From Hyphomicrobiales bacterium (GTDB lineage Bacteria; Pseudomonadota; Alphaproteobacteria; Rhizobiales; Rhizobiaceae): a stretch of 64,000 nucleotides of DNA. The translations under genes and the position numbers were made by a program. The stretch is taken from assembly GCA_900466575.1 (NCBI GenBank), contig UBMP01000020.1, positions 62,001-126,000 on the forward strand, read 5' to 3'. Below are positions 1-9,700 of the stretch, piece after piece (the first letter of the stretch is position 1; each line of letters begins with the position of its first letter). The notes beneath the pieces are model-generated. The model made no database searches. It was not told the DNA's origin and saw only the letters and a list, made by a program, of their open reading frames with translations.

Positions 1-886
1 TCTCAGCGACATTGTGAACAAAGTCGGGCTGCCGGAACTGGGAGGCGCTGACATTGACGGCGAGGGTCAGGTGCCGGGATTCGGCCCGGCCTTCCCAAAG
101 TGCGAGCTGGTGGCAGGCCGCGCGCAGGACCCAGTTCCCGATCGGGACAATCAGGCCGGTCTCTTCCGCCAGCGGAATGAATTTCCCGGGCGCGATATGC
201 CCCTTCTCAGGATGGTTCCAGCGCACAAGTGCTTCTGCACCGATGACATGTCCGTCGTCGTGGACCTGGGGCTGATAATGCAGAACGAACTCCCCGTTCA
301 CGACTGCCCGTCGCATCTCGTCTTCCATCCGGCGACGAACCGTGAGGTCGGCGTTCATGAAGACCACTGTCAGGACAAGGCCGCAAAGAGCCGTTATCGA
401 ATTTGCCCAGACCGCGATTTCCGCTGCTTGGGGCGGAATGAGCAGCGCGCTGTCCTGGATGGTCAGCGACATGTTTCCAAAGGCAAGGAAGGCAGCCAGG
501 CAAACGGCCGGAATGACAAACTTCAGGTAGAAGCCCTGCTGCCGGAACACGAAGTAGCAGCCGACGGCAACGGCAAGGAAATGCAGGTGGGTCGCGCGGG
601 GAAGGCCCGGAGGCACATTGTCGAAAATGCAGAAGGTTGCGACGAAAACGGGCAGGATATGCGCCGCAAGCAGCGCCGTTGTCCGCAGTCGACCACGTGC
701 GATCAGCCAGAGCATCAGCATCCCGGAGCCTGCCATGGCAATGTGCAGCGCCACCAGGACGGGCTTTCCGGCCAAGATGAATCCGATGCACCAGCTTGCA
801 CCCAGCGCCGTAATGATGATGGCGGCGCCAAGCAGAATTGCCTTGATGCGGCGAGTGTGGCCTTCGTCCCAGCCCGTATAGGTCAT
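1..886 (-). CDS. Membrane-anchored EAL-domain protein (c-di-GMP phosphodiesterase-like), 3' end cut off
   Basis: The open frame runs from an ATG at 886 down to the window edge, so the C-terminus is missing. The first ~190 residues are mostly hydrophobic and look like about six membrane segments. From ~residue 195 an EAL domain begins: LHYQPQV, then GAEALVRWNHP with the EAL signature, then the PGKFIPLAEETGLI stretch, then NVSASQF. EAL domains hydrolyse cyclic di-GMP; the later catalytic residues lie outside the window, so activity cannot be judged. An in-frame TAG a short way upstream excludes a longer N-terminus. No strong ribosome binding site is visible. The plus-strand frame covering the same bases is a shadow. 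No GGDEF domain precedes the EAL part. Confidence 0.85.
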   Translation of the reverse strand, partial: MTYTGWDEGHTRRIKAILLGAAIIITALGASWCIGFILAGKPVLVALHIAMAGSGMLMLWLIARGRLRTTALLAAHILPVFVATFCIFDNVPPGLPRATHLHFLAVAVGCYFVFRQQGFYLKFVIPAVCLAAFLAFGNMSLTIQDSALLIPPQAAEIAVWANSITALCGLVLTVVFMNADLTVRRRMEDEMRRAVVNGEFVLHYQPQVHDDGHVIGAEALVRWNHPEKGHIAPGKFIPLAEETGLIVPIGNWVLRAACHQLALWEGRAESRHLTLAVNVSASQFRQPDFVHNVAE

Positions 887-1016
887 CGCAGGTGTATTTC
901 GCTTACAATCGGTTGTGCCGGTCTAGGCGAATTGCAATAATTTTCCTGTAAGAACGTCAGGCGGATTATGGCGCCCTCCTGTTTGCGAATGTTTATCGAT
1001 AAGAATCCCGAAATGG

Positions 1017-1043
1017 GACGCGGCTGATTTCATGAGCCGCGTC
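1017..1043 (-). terminator. Possible terminator hairpin after the luciferase-like gene
   Basis: Perfect 9-bp stem (GACGCGGCT / AGCCGCGTC) with a 9-base loop, lying just past the stop of the minus-strand gene that ends at 1091. The T-run on the minus side is weak, so this may be a processing or attenuating hairpin. Confidence 0.4.
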
Positions 1044-1090
1044 GACTGATGGCGCCGGCGACTTGTTCCGGCAGACGGTCTTGTGGTCGC

Positions 1091-2113
1091 TTATCGCCAG
1101 CCGAGGGCGGGGGCGACGTGCTTCAGGATCGATTCGATCACATGGGCGTTGTAGTCGACGCCCAGCTGGTTCGGCACGGTCAGCAGCAGCGTATCGGCTT
1201 CCGCAATGCCCTCGTCGGCGGCCAGTTCCTTGATCAGCGCATCGGGCTCGGCGGCATAGGAGCGACCGAAGATCGCCCGCGTGCTGTCGTCGATATAGCC
1301 GACCGAATCCTGTTCCTTGCCGCCGCGGCCGAAATAGGCGCGATCGCGGTCGTCGGTCAGGGCGAAGATCGAGCGGCTGACGGAAACGCGGGGCGTGCGG
1401 GTGTGGCCCGCTTCCTTCCAGGCCTCGCGGTAGGCGCGGATCTGCTTGGCCTGCTGGATGTGGAACGGCTCGCCCGTTTCATCGTTCTTGAGCGTCGAGC
1501 TCTGCAGGTTCATGCCGAGCTTGGCCGCCCAGACGGCGGTAGCATTGGAGCCGGCACCCCACCAGATGCGCTCGCGCAGACCTTCCGAATGCGGCTCGAT
1601 GCGCAGCAGGCCCGGCGGGTTGGGGAACATCGGGCGTGGGTTCGGCTGGGCAAAGCCTTCGCCCTTCAGCACTTCGAGGAATACCTCGGCATGCTGACGG
1701 CCCATGTCCGCGTCCGTCTGGCCTTCGTCCGGCTGATAGCCGAAATAGCGCCAGCCCTCGATGACCTGTTCGGGCGAACCGCGGCTGATGCCGAGCTGCA
1801 GGCGACCGCCGGAAATGAGGTCGGCAGCGCCGGCATCTTCGGCCATGTAGAGCGGGTTTTCATAGCGCATGTCGATGACGCCCGTGCCGATCTCGATCGA
1901 CTTGGTACGCGCACCGACAGCGGCGAGAAGCGGGAAGGGCGAAGCAAGCTGCCGGGCGAAGTGGTGGACACGGAAATAGGCGCCATCCGCGCCAAGCTCT
2001 TCAGCGGCGACGGCGAGATCGATGGATTGCAGAAGCGTGTCAGCGGCCGAGCGCGTCCCCGATTGCGGTGACGGCGTCCAATGGCCGAAGGAGAGGAATC
2101 CGATTTTCTTCAT
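1091..2113 (-). CDS. LLM-class flavin-dependent oxidoreductase (luciferase-like monooxygenase)
   Basis: 340 residues, the usual size for bacterial luciferase-like (LLM) flavin oxidoreductases, which use reduced FMN or F420 in a TIM barrel. Family hallmarks: an N-terminal strand (KKIGFLSFGHW), the EELGADGAYFRVHHFA segment with the conserved His pair region, TKSIEIGTGVIDMRYENPLYMAEDAGAADLISGGRL, then LGISRGSPEQVIEGW. These stretches are typical of the family, but the substrate cannot be read from sequence. It is transcribed in the same direction as the putR-like gene upstream (137 bp gap), so co-transcription is possible. A role in proline metabolism is not implied by any visible motif. Confidence 0.9.
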   Translation of the reverse strand: MKKIGFLSFGHWTPSPQSGTRSAADTLLQSIDLAVAAEELGADGAYFRVHHFARQLASPFPLLAAVGARTKSIEIGTGVIDMRYENPLYMAEDAGAADLISGGRLQLGISRGSPEQVIEGWRYFGYQPDEGQTDADMGRQHAEVFLEVLKGEGFAQPNPRPMFPNPPGLLRIEPHSEGLRERIWWGAGSNATAVWAAKLGMNLQSSTLKNDETGEPFHIQQAKQIRAYREAWKEAGHTRTPRVSVSRSIFALTDDRDRAYFGRGGKEQDSVGYIDDSTRAIFGRSYAAEPDALIKELAADEGIAEADTLLLTVPNQLGVDYNAHVIESILKHVAPALGWR

Positions 2114-2249
2114 GGGACAGGGTCCTTCACAAATTCAAAGTCCGAAGCGGACTGTCGTTGGACCTTACATAATGTCTCCGGGTGCCAAAGTCGCGTTTTG
2201 GACGGTGAACGATGCGTTCAGTGTGTTCGCGAATTGGAGACGGCCGGCC

Positions 2250-2723
2250 TCACCAGCTCTCCTTGACCGCCTCCATCGTCACATTGGTGGAGGTGCTAGC
2301 AACGTAGGGAAGCGTCGAGATGAGTTCGCCCAGAACCCGGCGATAGCGGCCGATGTCGCGCGTGCGCACTTTCAACAGGTAATCAAAGCGGCCGGCGATC
2401 ATGTGACACTCCTCCACCTCGCGGATTTTCTTCACCGCCTCGTTGAAGCTTCTCAGCGCCTCCTCGCTCGTATTGGTGAGCTTCACCTCGGCGAAGGCAA
2501 TGTGGTCGAGGCCCATTTTCTGCGGATTGATGACCGCCCGGAAGCCGTCGATATAACCGTCCGCGACCAGCCGCTTGAGACGAAGCTGGCATGGGGTCTT
2601 GGAGAGACCGACGGCGCTAGCGAGATCGGTGATCGAGATGCGCCCGTCATCCGCGACAATCTCGAGGATTTTCAGGTCGATCTTGTCAAGATCACCATAA
2701 ATGGCGTCTTCTCTGGGCTTCAT
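2250..2723 (-). CDS. putR: Lrp/AsnC-family regulator, probable activator of putA
   Basis: About 157 residues from the ATG at 2723; a longer start at 2756 would add 11 residues (MISPKISEFPI). An N-terminal winged helix-turn-helix (DLKILEIVADDGRISITDLASAVGLSKTPCQLRLKRL) is followed by an AsnC-type ligand-binding/oligomerisation domain (AFAEVKL... MIAGRFDYLLKVRTRDIGRYRRVL). The gene is divergent from putA across a ~200-bp gap. In rhizobia and Agrobacterium an Lrp-like PutR in this position activates putA in response to proline. Family and arrangement are seen; regulation of putA is inferred from that precedent. Confidence 0.85.
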   Translation of the reverse strand: MKPREDAIYGDLDKIDLKILEIVADDGRISITDLASAVGLSKTPCQLRLKRLVADGYIDGFRAVINPQKMGLDHIAFAEVKLTNTSEEALRSFNEAVKKIREVEECHMIAGRFDYLLKVRTRDIGRYRRVLGELISTLPYVASTSTNVTMEAVKESW

Positions 2724-2926
2724 GATTGGAAACTCCGAAATCTTTGGAGAAATCACCTATAGAGATAGCCTTCTTTGGTCGGGGCGATCAAGTGGCTTCG
2801 TGCTATCAGCGAGGTCTGTCCTGCTGTGAAAGTGCGTTTGACCGGGATGGTCTTGCAAGGCCCGCCGAGCCGTGAAACCATCTCCATGAAACTGCCTTTC
2901 CGCTGATCGTTCGAGGAAGGATCACC
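2724..2926. promoter_or_regulatory. Shared divergent control region between the putR-like gene and putA
   Basis: 203 bp between the two divergent start codons. It should hold both promoters and PutR sites. A ribosome binding site (GAGGAAGG) lies just before the putA ATG. I could not define a specific operator. Confidence 0.4.
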
Positions 2927-5900
2927 ATGCCCGTTTCGCCGTCGCCCTTTGCCGCCTTCGCTCCCTCCATCCGCCCGCAGAGCGCGCTCCGCGCCGCCAT
3001 CACGGCCGCCTATCGCCGCCCGGAGGTGGAATGCTTGGCTCCGCTGCTCGCCGCTGCCAGGCTGCCGGATGCAATGAAGGGGCACGTTGCCGAAACGGCG
3101 ACGGCTCTGATCAAGGCGTTGCGCGCCAAGCATCGGGGAACGGGCGTCGAAGGTCTGGTGCACGAATATTCGCTGTCCTCGCAGGAGGGTGTGGCGCTGA
3201 TGTGCCTGGCGGAAGCGCTGCTGCGCATCCCGGACACCGACACGCGCGACGCGCTGATCCGTGACAAGATCGCCACCGGCGATTGGAAGGCGCATCTCGG
3301 TGGCGGGCGCTCGCTCTTCGTCAATGCCGCGACCTGGGGCCTCGTCGTCACCGGCAAGCTGACCTCCACTGTCAGCGACCGACGTCTTTCGGCCGCGCTG
3401 ACCCGTCTGATCGCCCGCGCCGGCGAGCCGGTGATCCGCCGCGGCGTCGATATGGCGATGCGGATGATGGGCGAGCAGTTCGTGACCGGCGAGACGATCG
3501 ACGAGGCGCTGGAGCGGGCCCGCGAGATGGAAGCGCAGGGCTTCCGCTATTCCTACGACATGCTGGGCGAGGCGGCGACCACCGCCGCCGATGCCGAGCG
3601 CTATTATCGCGACTATGAAAACGCCATCCATGCCATCGGAAAGGCGTCCGCGGGACGCGGCATTTATGATGGCCCTGGCATTTCCATCAAGCTCTCGGCC
3701 CTGCACCCCCGCTATGTCCGCGCCAAGGCGGAGCGCGTCATGGGCGAGTTGTTGCCGAAGGTCCGCGCACTGGCGCTGATCGCCAAGGGTTACGACATCG
3801 GCCTCAATATCGACGCAGAGGAGGCGGACCGGCTGGAACTCTCGCTCGATCTCTTGGAATCGCTCAGCCTCGATCCGGCGCTGGCCGGGTGGAACGGTCT
3901 CGGCTTCGTGGTCCAGGCCTATGGCAAGCGCTGCCCCTTTGTTCTTGATTATATTATCGATCTCGCCCGCCGCTCGGGCCGCCGCATGATGGTGCGGCTG
4001 GTCAAGGGCGCCTATTGGGATGCCGAGATCAAGCGCGCGCAACTGGACGGTCTGGAAGGCTTCCCGGTCTTTACCCGCAAGGTCCATACCGATGTGTCCT
4101 ATATCGCCTGTGCCCGCAAGCTGCTCGGCGCACCGGATGCCGTCTTCCCGCAATTCGCGACCCATAATGCCCAGACGCTGGCGACGATTTATCATCTCGC
4201 CGGCTCCGATTTCGAGACCGGCAAGTATGAGTTCCAGTGCCTGCATGGCATGGGCGAACCTCTCTACGAAGAGGTGGTCGGCAAGGGCAAGCTCGGCCGG
4301 CCGGCGCGCATCTATGCGCCCGTCGGCACGCATGAAACGCTGCTCGCCTATCTCGTGCGGCGCCTGCTTGAAAACGGTGCGAACTCCTCCTTCGTCAATC
4401 GCATCTCCGACGAAACCGTTTCGGTGGCCGATCTGGTGGCGGATCCGGTCGATGTGGTCGAGGCCATGCCGGTCCCGGGTGCGCCGCATGATCAAATCGC
4501 GCTCCCATCGGATATTTACGGAGCGAGCCGCCGCAACTCGGCCGGGTTGGACCTTTCCAACGAGGCGCAACTGTCCGAACTGGCTGTTGTATTGCAGGAA
4601 AGCGCCGGGCGGACATGGAACGTCGGGCCGCTGGTCGCAGAAGGCGATGTAACGGGCGCGAGCCGCCCGGTGTTAAATCCGGCGGATCATGGCGATGCCG
4701 TGGGACAGGTGACGGAACTCGATGCCGATCAGGCGCCTCGTCTCGTTCGGGTCGCTGCAGACCATGCTGCCGCATGGGTGCAAACGCCGCCCTCCGAACG
4801 CGCCGCGTGTCTGGATCGCGCGGCCGACCTCATGCAGGGCAGGATCGAGCTGCTGATGGGCATCGCCATGCGCGAGGCCGGCAAGTCGGCGGCCAATGCG
4901 ATCGGCGAGGTCCGCGAGGCCATCGACTTCCTGCGCTACTATGCCGATCAGGCCCGCAAGACGTTGGGCGCAGCGCATGCGCCGCTGGGGCCCGTGGTCT
5001 GCATCAGCCCTTGGAACTTCCCGCTGGCGATCTTCACCGGCCAGGTGGCTGCAGCGCTGGTCGCCGGTAATCCTGTTCTGGCGAAGCCGGCGGAAGAAAC
5101 GCCGATCATCGCCCATGAGGCGGTGAGGATCCTGCACGAGGCGGGCGTGCCGCGCGCGGCGCTCCAGTTCGTTCCGGGCGATGGCCGCGTGGGGGCAGCC
5201 CTTGTCGGCGCGCCGGAGACGGCGGGCGTCATGTTCACCGGCTCGACGGAGGTGGCGCGGCTCATTCAGGCGCAACTCGCCGAGCGCGTCTCGGCCAACG
5301 GCAAGCCGATCCCGCTGATTGCCGAAACCGGCGGGCAGAATGCCATGATCGTTGACTCCTCGGCGCTCGCCGAACAGGTCGTCGGCGATGTCATCGCATC
5401 CGCCTTCGACAGCGCCGGCCAGCGCTGCTCTGCGCTGCGCATCCTCTGCCTTCAGGAGGATGTGGCCGATCGTGTTCTTCATATGCTGAAGGGGGCGCTG
5501 GCCGAACTGACGCTCGGCCGCACGGACAAGCTCAGCACCGATATCGGCCCTGTCATCACGGCCGAGGCCAAGGGGATTATCGAGGCGCATGTCGAGCGGA
5601 TGCGCGGGCTGGGTCTGCCTATTGAGCAGGTGGCGGTGTCAACAGAAACGCGCAAAGGGACCTTCGTTGCCCCGACGATCATCGAAATGCCGTCGCTGAA
5701 GGAACTGAAGCGCGAGGTCTTCGGGCCGGTTCTGCATGTCATCCGCTATCGCCGCGCCGATCTCGATAGGCTGATCGACGAGATCAACGCGACCGGCTAT
5801 GGCCTGACCTTCGGCCTGCATACGCGGCTTGACGAGACGATCGCGCATGTGACGAGCCGCGTGCGGGTCGGCAATATCTATGTCAACCGCAATGTCATCG

Positions 5901-6598
5901 GTGCGGTCGTTGGCGTCCAACCCTTTGGCGGGCGCGGGCTATCGGGGACGGGTCCCAAGGCGGGCGGTCCGCTATATCTCGGCCGCCTCGTGCAGAAGGC
6001 CCCGGTGCCGCCGCAGCTTCATTCGGTTCACACCGATCCAGCGCTTGGAGACTTCGTGCGCTGGCTGGATGGGCGGCAGGACCATCAAGCCGCAGAGGCG
6101 GCGCGAGAACTGGCCGAGCGCTCGGCACTTGGTCTTGCGACCGAGCTGCAGGGTCCGGTCGGCGAGCGCAACGTCTATGGCCTGCATTCGCGGGGGAAGA
6201 TTCTTCTTGTGCCGCAGACACTTGACGGTCTGAAACGTCAGCTTGCCGCCGTGCTCGCGACTGGCAATTCGGCCGTGGTTGACGAAGCTTCGGGGCTCAA
6301 GGCGCAGTTCGGCGATCTTTCGGCCTCCGTTGCCGCGCGCATCGCGTGGGCCTTCGACTGGAACGCGGCCGGACCCTTTGCAGGCGCCCTGATCGAGGGT
6401 GATGGCGCGAGGGTTCAGGCGGTAAACCAGAAGATTGCCGGTCTTTCCGGTCCGCTGGTTCTGGTTCAGGCCGCGACGAGCCAAGAGCTTGTCTCGGACG
6501 CAGAAGCAATTTGCCTGAACTGGCTGCTTGAAGAGGTTTCCACCTCGGTCAATACGGCGGCAGCGGGTGGGAATGCCAGCCTGATGACCATCGGATAA
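2927..6598 (+). CDS. putA: Bifunctional proline dehydrogenase / L-glutamate-gamma-semialdehyde dehydrogenase PutA
   Basis: 1,223 residues. Oxidises proline to P5C with FAD, then to glutamate with NAD. The proline dehydrogenase barrel occupies roughly residues 150-480 (RYSYDMLGEAATTAADAERY, ISIKLSALHPRY, VRLVKGAYWDAEIKRAQ, FATHNAQT). The aldehyde dehydrogenase part follows (CISPWNFPLAIFTGQVAAAL, FTGSTEVARLI, AETGGQNAMIVDSS) with the catalytic Cys near residue 834 in AGQRCSALRIL. A ~150-residue C-terminal extension follows. I see no N-terminal ribbon-helix-helix DNA-binding domain like that of E. coli PutA, consistent with control by a separate Lrp-type regulator. The start is supported by a GGAAGGATCACC leader. 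The large minus-strand frame 2753-4570 is a shadow. Confidence 0.97.
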   Translation: MPVSPSPFAAFAPSIRPQSALRAAITAAYRRPEVECLAPLLAAARLPDAMKGHVAETATALIKALRAKHRGTGVEGLVHEYSLSSQEGVALMCLAEALLRIPDTDTRDALIRDKIATGDWKAHLGGGRSLFVNAATWGLVVTGKLTSTVSDRRLSAALTRLIARAGEPVIRRGVDMAMRMMGEQFVTGETIDEALERAREMEAQGFRYSYDMLGEAATTAADAERYYRDYENAIHAIGKASAGRGIYDGPGISIKLSALHPRYVRAKAERVMGELLPKVRALALIAKGYDIGLNIDAEEADRLELSLDLLESLSLDPALAGWNGLGFVVQAYGKRCPFVLDYIIDLARRSGRRMMVRLVKGAYWDAEIKRAQLDGLEGFPVFTRKVHTDVSYIACARKLLGAPDAVFPQFATHNAQTLATIYHLAGSDFETGKYEFQCLHGMGEPLYEEVVGKGKLGRPARIYAPVGTHETLLAYLVRRLLENGANSSFVNRISDETVSVADLVADPVDVVEAMPVPGAPHDQIALPSDIYGASRRNSAGLDLSNEAQLSELAVVLQESAGRTWNVGPLVAEGDVTGASRPVLNPADHGDAVGQVTELDADQAPRLVRVAADHAAAWVQTPPSERAACLDRAADLMQGRIELLMGIAMREAGKSAANAIGEVREAIDFLRYYADQARKTLGAAHAPLGPVVCISPWNFPLAIFTGQVAAALVAGNPVLAKPAEETPIIAHEAVRILHEAGVPRAALQFVPGDGRVGAALVGAPETAGVMFTGSTEVARLIQAQLAERVSANGKPIPLIAETGGQNAMIVDSSALAEQVVGDVIASAFDSAGQRCSALRILCLQEDVADRVLHMLKGALAELTLGRTDKLSTDIGPVITAEAKGIIEAHVERMRGLGLPIEQVAVSTETRKGTFVAPTIIEMPSLKELKREVFGPVLHVIRYRRADLDRLIDEINATGYGLTFGLHTRLDETIAHVTSRVRVGNIYVNRNVIGAVVGVQPFGGRGLSGTGPKAGGPLYLGRLVQKAPVPPQLHSVHTDPALGDFVRWLDGRQDHQAAEAARELAERSALGLATELQGPVGERNVYGLHSRGKILLVPQTLDGLKRQLAAVLATGNSAVVDEASGLKAQFGDLSASVAARIAWAFDWNAAGPFAGALIEGDGARVQAVNQKIAGLSGPLVLVQAATSQELVSDAEAICLNWLLEEVSTSVNTAAAGGNASLMTIG

Positions 6599-6653
6599 CT
6601 AGCATTCTAGTTTTCTGGCGTATCTAGTGCCACTAGAGTTCAAGCAAAGAAAA

Positions 6654-6684
6654 GGCCGCGATCCTGATGACCGCGGCCATTTTT
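6654..6684. terminator. Bidirectional rho-independent terminator between putA and the giant repeat gene
   Basis: GGCCGCG / CGCGGCC stem with an 11-base loop, a T-run on the plus side (6680-6684) and an A-rich stretch upstream that gives a T-run on the minus side. It can end both convergent genes. Confidence 0.8.
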
Positions 6685-6706
6685 CGATGTCGATGGTGAC
6701 ATGCCC

Positions 6707-9700
6707 TTATGAGTTCCGGCTCAGATAGGCGGAGATGGCGGCGGCGACCTGATCGGGGTTGAGGTTGCCCATCTGCGTATCGACCAGCGCGCCAAGCTGT
6801 GCGTTCGTCAGGGCGTTGATGTCGTTTGTCGACAGACCCTTGACCCCGCTCGAATTCAGCGCCGCGATTTCGCCGGACGTGAAGGTCGCGAGGGAGGCTT
6901 GCGTGAGCGCCGCCACCTGCTGCGAGGTCAGCCCGCTGATCTGGCCGGACGAGAGCGCATCGGCCTGGGCGGTGGTCAGCGCGGCAATTACCTGTGTGCC
7001 GAGCCCCGAGACCGCGTTGCTGGTCAAGGCCTGGATGGCCTGTGTGGAAAGCAGCGCGACGTCGTCGGTGCCCAGGCCCGCAACCTGGATTGCGTTCAGC
7101 GCGCTCAGTTGCGTGGTTGTCAGCGCCTGGACCTGCGCCGTGCTCAGCGCAACAACCTGATTATAGGTCAGCGCACCCACCTGACCGGTCGAAAGACCGG
7201 CGATCTGGTCGGTGGTCAGACCGCTGATGATGACGGTGGAGAGGCCCTTGAAGGCCGCCGGGCTTAGAAGACCGATTTCCGTGTTGCTGAGGACGGCGAA
7301 GTCGGCGGTCGAGAACCCGGCCAGGCCGTCAGCGCTGAGCGCGGCAAGCTGCGCGGTCGACAGGGAGTCGATCTGCGCTGCGCTCATGGCGGCAACTTGA
7401 GTCGAGGTGAGGCCGGATACACCCTTGGTTCCCAGTGCTGCGATTTCGGCGGCGGAGAGGGAGGCGATATAGGCGGCGGGCAGGCCGGCAATGCCCGACG
7501 AGCTGATCGAGGCGAGTTCGCCGGTCGACAGAGTCTGGAGGTCCTCGGTCGTCAGACCCAGAAGCGCCTGTGACGTCAGCGCCGCGATCTGCGTGGACGA
7601 GAAGGCCTCGAACTGCTCCACCCGCATGGCGGCGAGTTGCGTGCTCGTCAGACCGGAAACGCCGGTCGCGCTGAGGGCGGTGATCTGGGTGGTCGTCAGA
7701 GCGCTGATATCCGCCGAATTCAGCGCAGCCACCTGGTCCGATGTCAGCGCACCGATCTGGCCGCTGGTCAGGGCGTGAAGCTGATCCGTCGAAAGCGCCG
7801 CGATTTGCGCGGTGGTCATTCCCGCAACGCCTGCAGTGCTCAGGGCTGCAATTTGCGTCGTCGAGAGCGAGGCGAGGACGCTGGTCGAAAGTCCGGCGAT
7901 CCCGGTTGCGCTGATCGCTGCCATTTCGGCGGTGGTGAAGGTGTTGAGGTCGTCGGACGTGAGCACGGCGATCTGCCTCGAGCTCAGTGCGGCAATCTGC
8001 GCGCCGGTCAGCGCATCGGCCTGATCCGAGCTCAACGCGCCGACCTGAGCAGTCGAGAGACCCGAGATGGCGGAGGCGCTGATGGCTGCGATCTGCTCGC
8101 GGGTGAGCGAGGCGATGATCGCTGTCGAAAGACCGGCAATTGCGCCCGAGCTGATCGCCGCGATATCGCCTGTAGACAGAAGATCAAAGTTGGCCGAGCT
8201 GATCACCGAGAGCTGGTCGGAGGAAAGCGCGCTGATCTGGCTGGCTGAAAGCGTATTGATCTGGTCGGCGGTCATGCCGGCGACCTGTGCCGTCGACAGG
8301 CCGGAGATAGCGGATGTCGATAGCGCTGCGGTCTGTGCCGTCGTCAGCGCGGCAATCGTCGCCGTCGAAAGCACGGAAAGCTGCTTGGCGGTCAGGGCGC
8401 CGATCTGCGTCGTCGTCAGCGCGTTGAACTGGTCGTTTGTGAGTGCGCCGACCTGGGTCGTCGAAAGCGCCGCGACGGCAGCCGCGCTGAGTGCCGAGAT
8501 CTGGTCGATCGTCAGGCTTGCGATGACTGCGGTCGAAAGACCTGCCACACCGTTCGCGCTGATGGCGGCGAGATCGGCGGTCGAGAAGGTGTCGAGATCC
8601 TGCGACTCGATCGCCGCGATCTGCCGTGAACTCAAGGCCGCGACCTGGCTGGAGGTGAGAGCTTCGGCCTGCGCGGTCGAAAGTGCCGTGATCTGATCCG
8701 TGGTGAGGCCGCTGATGCTGGCGGTTGCCAGTGCTGCGACCTGATCGGTGGACATGGCGGCGATGTCGGCAAGCGACAGCACGGAAATCTGGCGCGAAGT
8801 GAGGGCCGCGGCCTGACCGGTCGTCAGGGCTGCGATCTGGTCGGTGGTCAACGTCGCGATCTGCGTCGTTGTCAGTCCGGGCAGGGCTGTTGTGCTCAGC
8901 GCTGAGATCTGCTCGGTCGGCAGGGACGCTAGGATCGCCGTGGAGATGCCGGCAACAGCCATCGAGGAAAGCGCAGCGATATCGTTCGTCGACATCGCTG
9001 CGAAATCATCGCTCTGCAGCACGGCGACCTGCCCGGATGTGAGCGCCCCGATCTGGGTCGTTGTCAGGGCTGCGATCTGGTCGCTGGTCAGGGATGTGAC
9101 CTGCGCCGTCGTCAGTCCGGCGATGACTGCGGTGCTCAGCGAAGCGATCTGTTCGGCCGTCAGCGAAGAGATGGAAGCGGTCCCAAGCGAATCGATCTGC
9201 CGCGAGGTCAGCGCCGCGAACTGGCCGGTGGACATGGCCTGGAACTGTGCGCTGCTGAAGGCGGCTATCTGCGCCGTGGTGAGACCTGCGATGGCTGCGG
9301 TACTGATCGCGGCCGCCTGATCCTCCGAAAGCGCGGCGATCGCGTCGGTGCTCAGGCCCGAAATGCCGGACGAGCTGATGGCGGCAATGTCTTCCAGCGC
9401 GATCGCAGCGATATCGGTCGCGTCGAAAGCGGAGAGCTGCCGCGATGTCAGTGTGGCGAACTGCTGCGTTGTCAGCCCATTGACCTGGTCGGTGCTCAGC
9501 ACGGCGATCTGCGCAGTCGTCAACCCGGCGATCCCGGCCGAGCTGATGGCGGCGATCTGCTCGGGTGTCAGCGCGGTGATGTCGCTCGCGCCGATGGCCG
9601 TGATCTGGCCGGCGGTCATGCCTCCGAGCTGGCTGTTGGTGAGTGCGGCGACCTGGTCCGATGTCAGCGCATTGACCTGCGTCGTCGTCAACCCGGCGAT

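Noticed and set aside
14-940. 308-residue plus-strand frame at the left edge
   Set aside because: Its sequence is low in hydrophobic core and resembles no family, while the opposite strand encodes a clear membrane-EAL protein.
2753-4570. 605-residue minus-strand frame opposite putA
   Set aside because: High-GC shadow of the proline dehydrogenase coding sequence; composition rich in Arg/Gly/His without domains.
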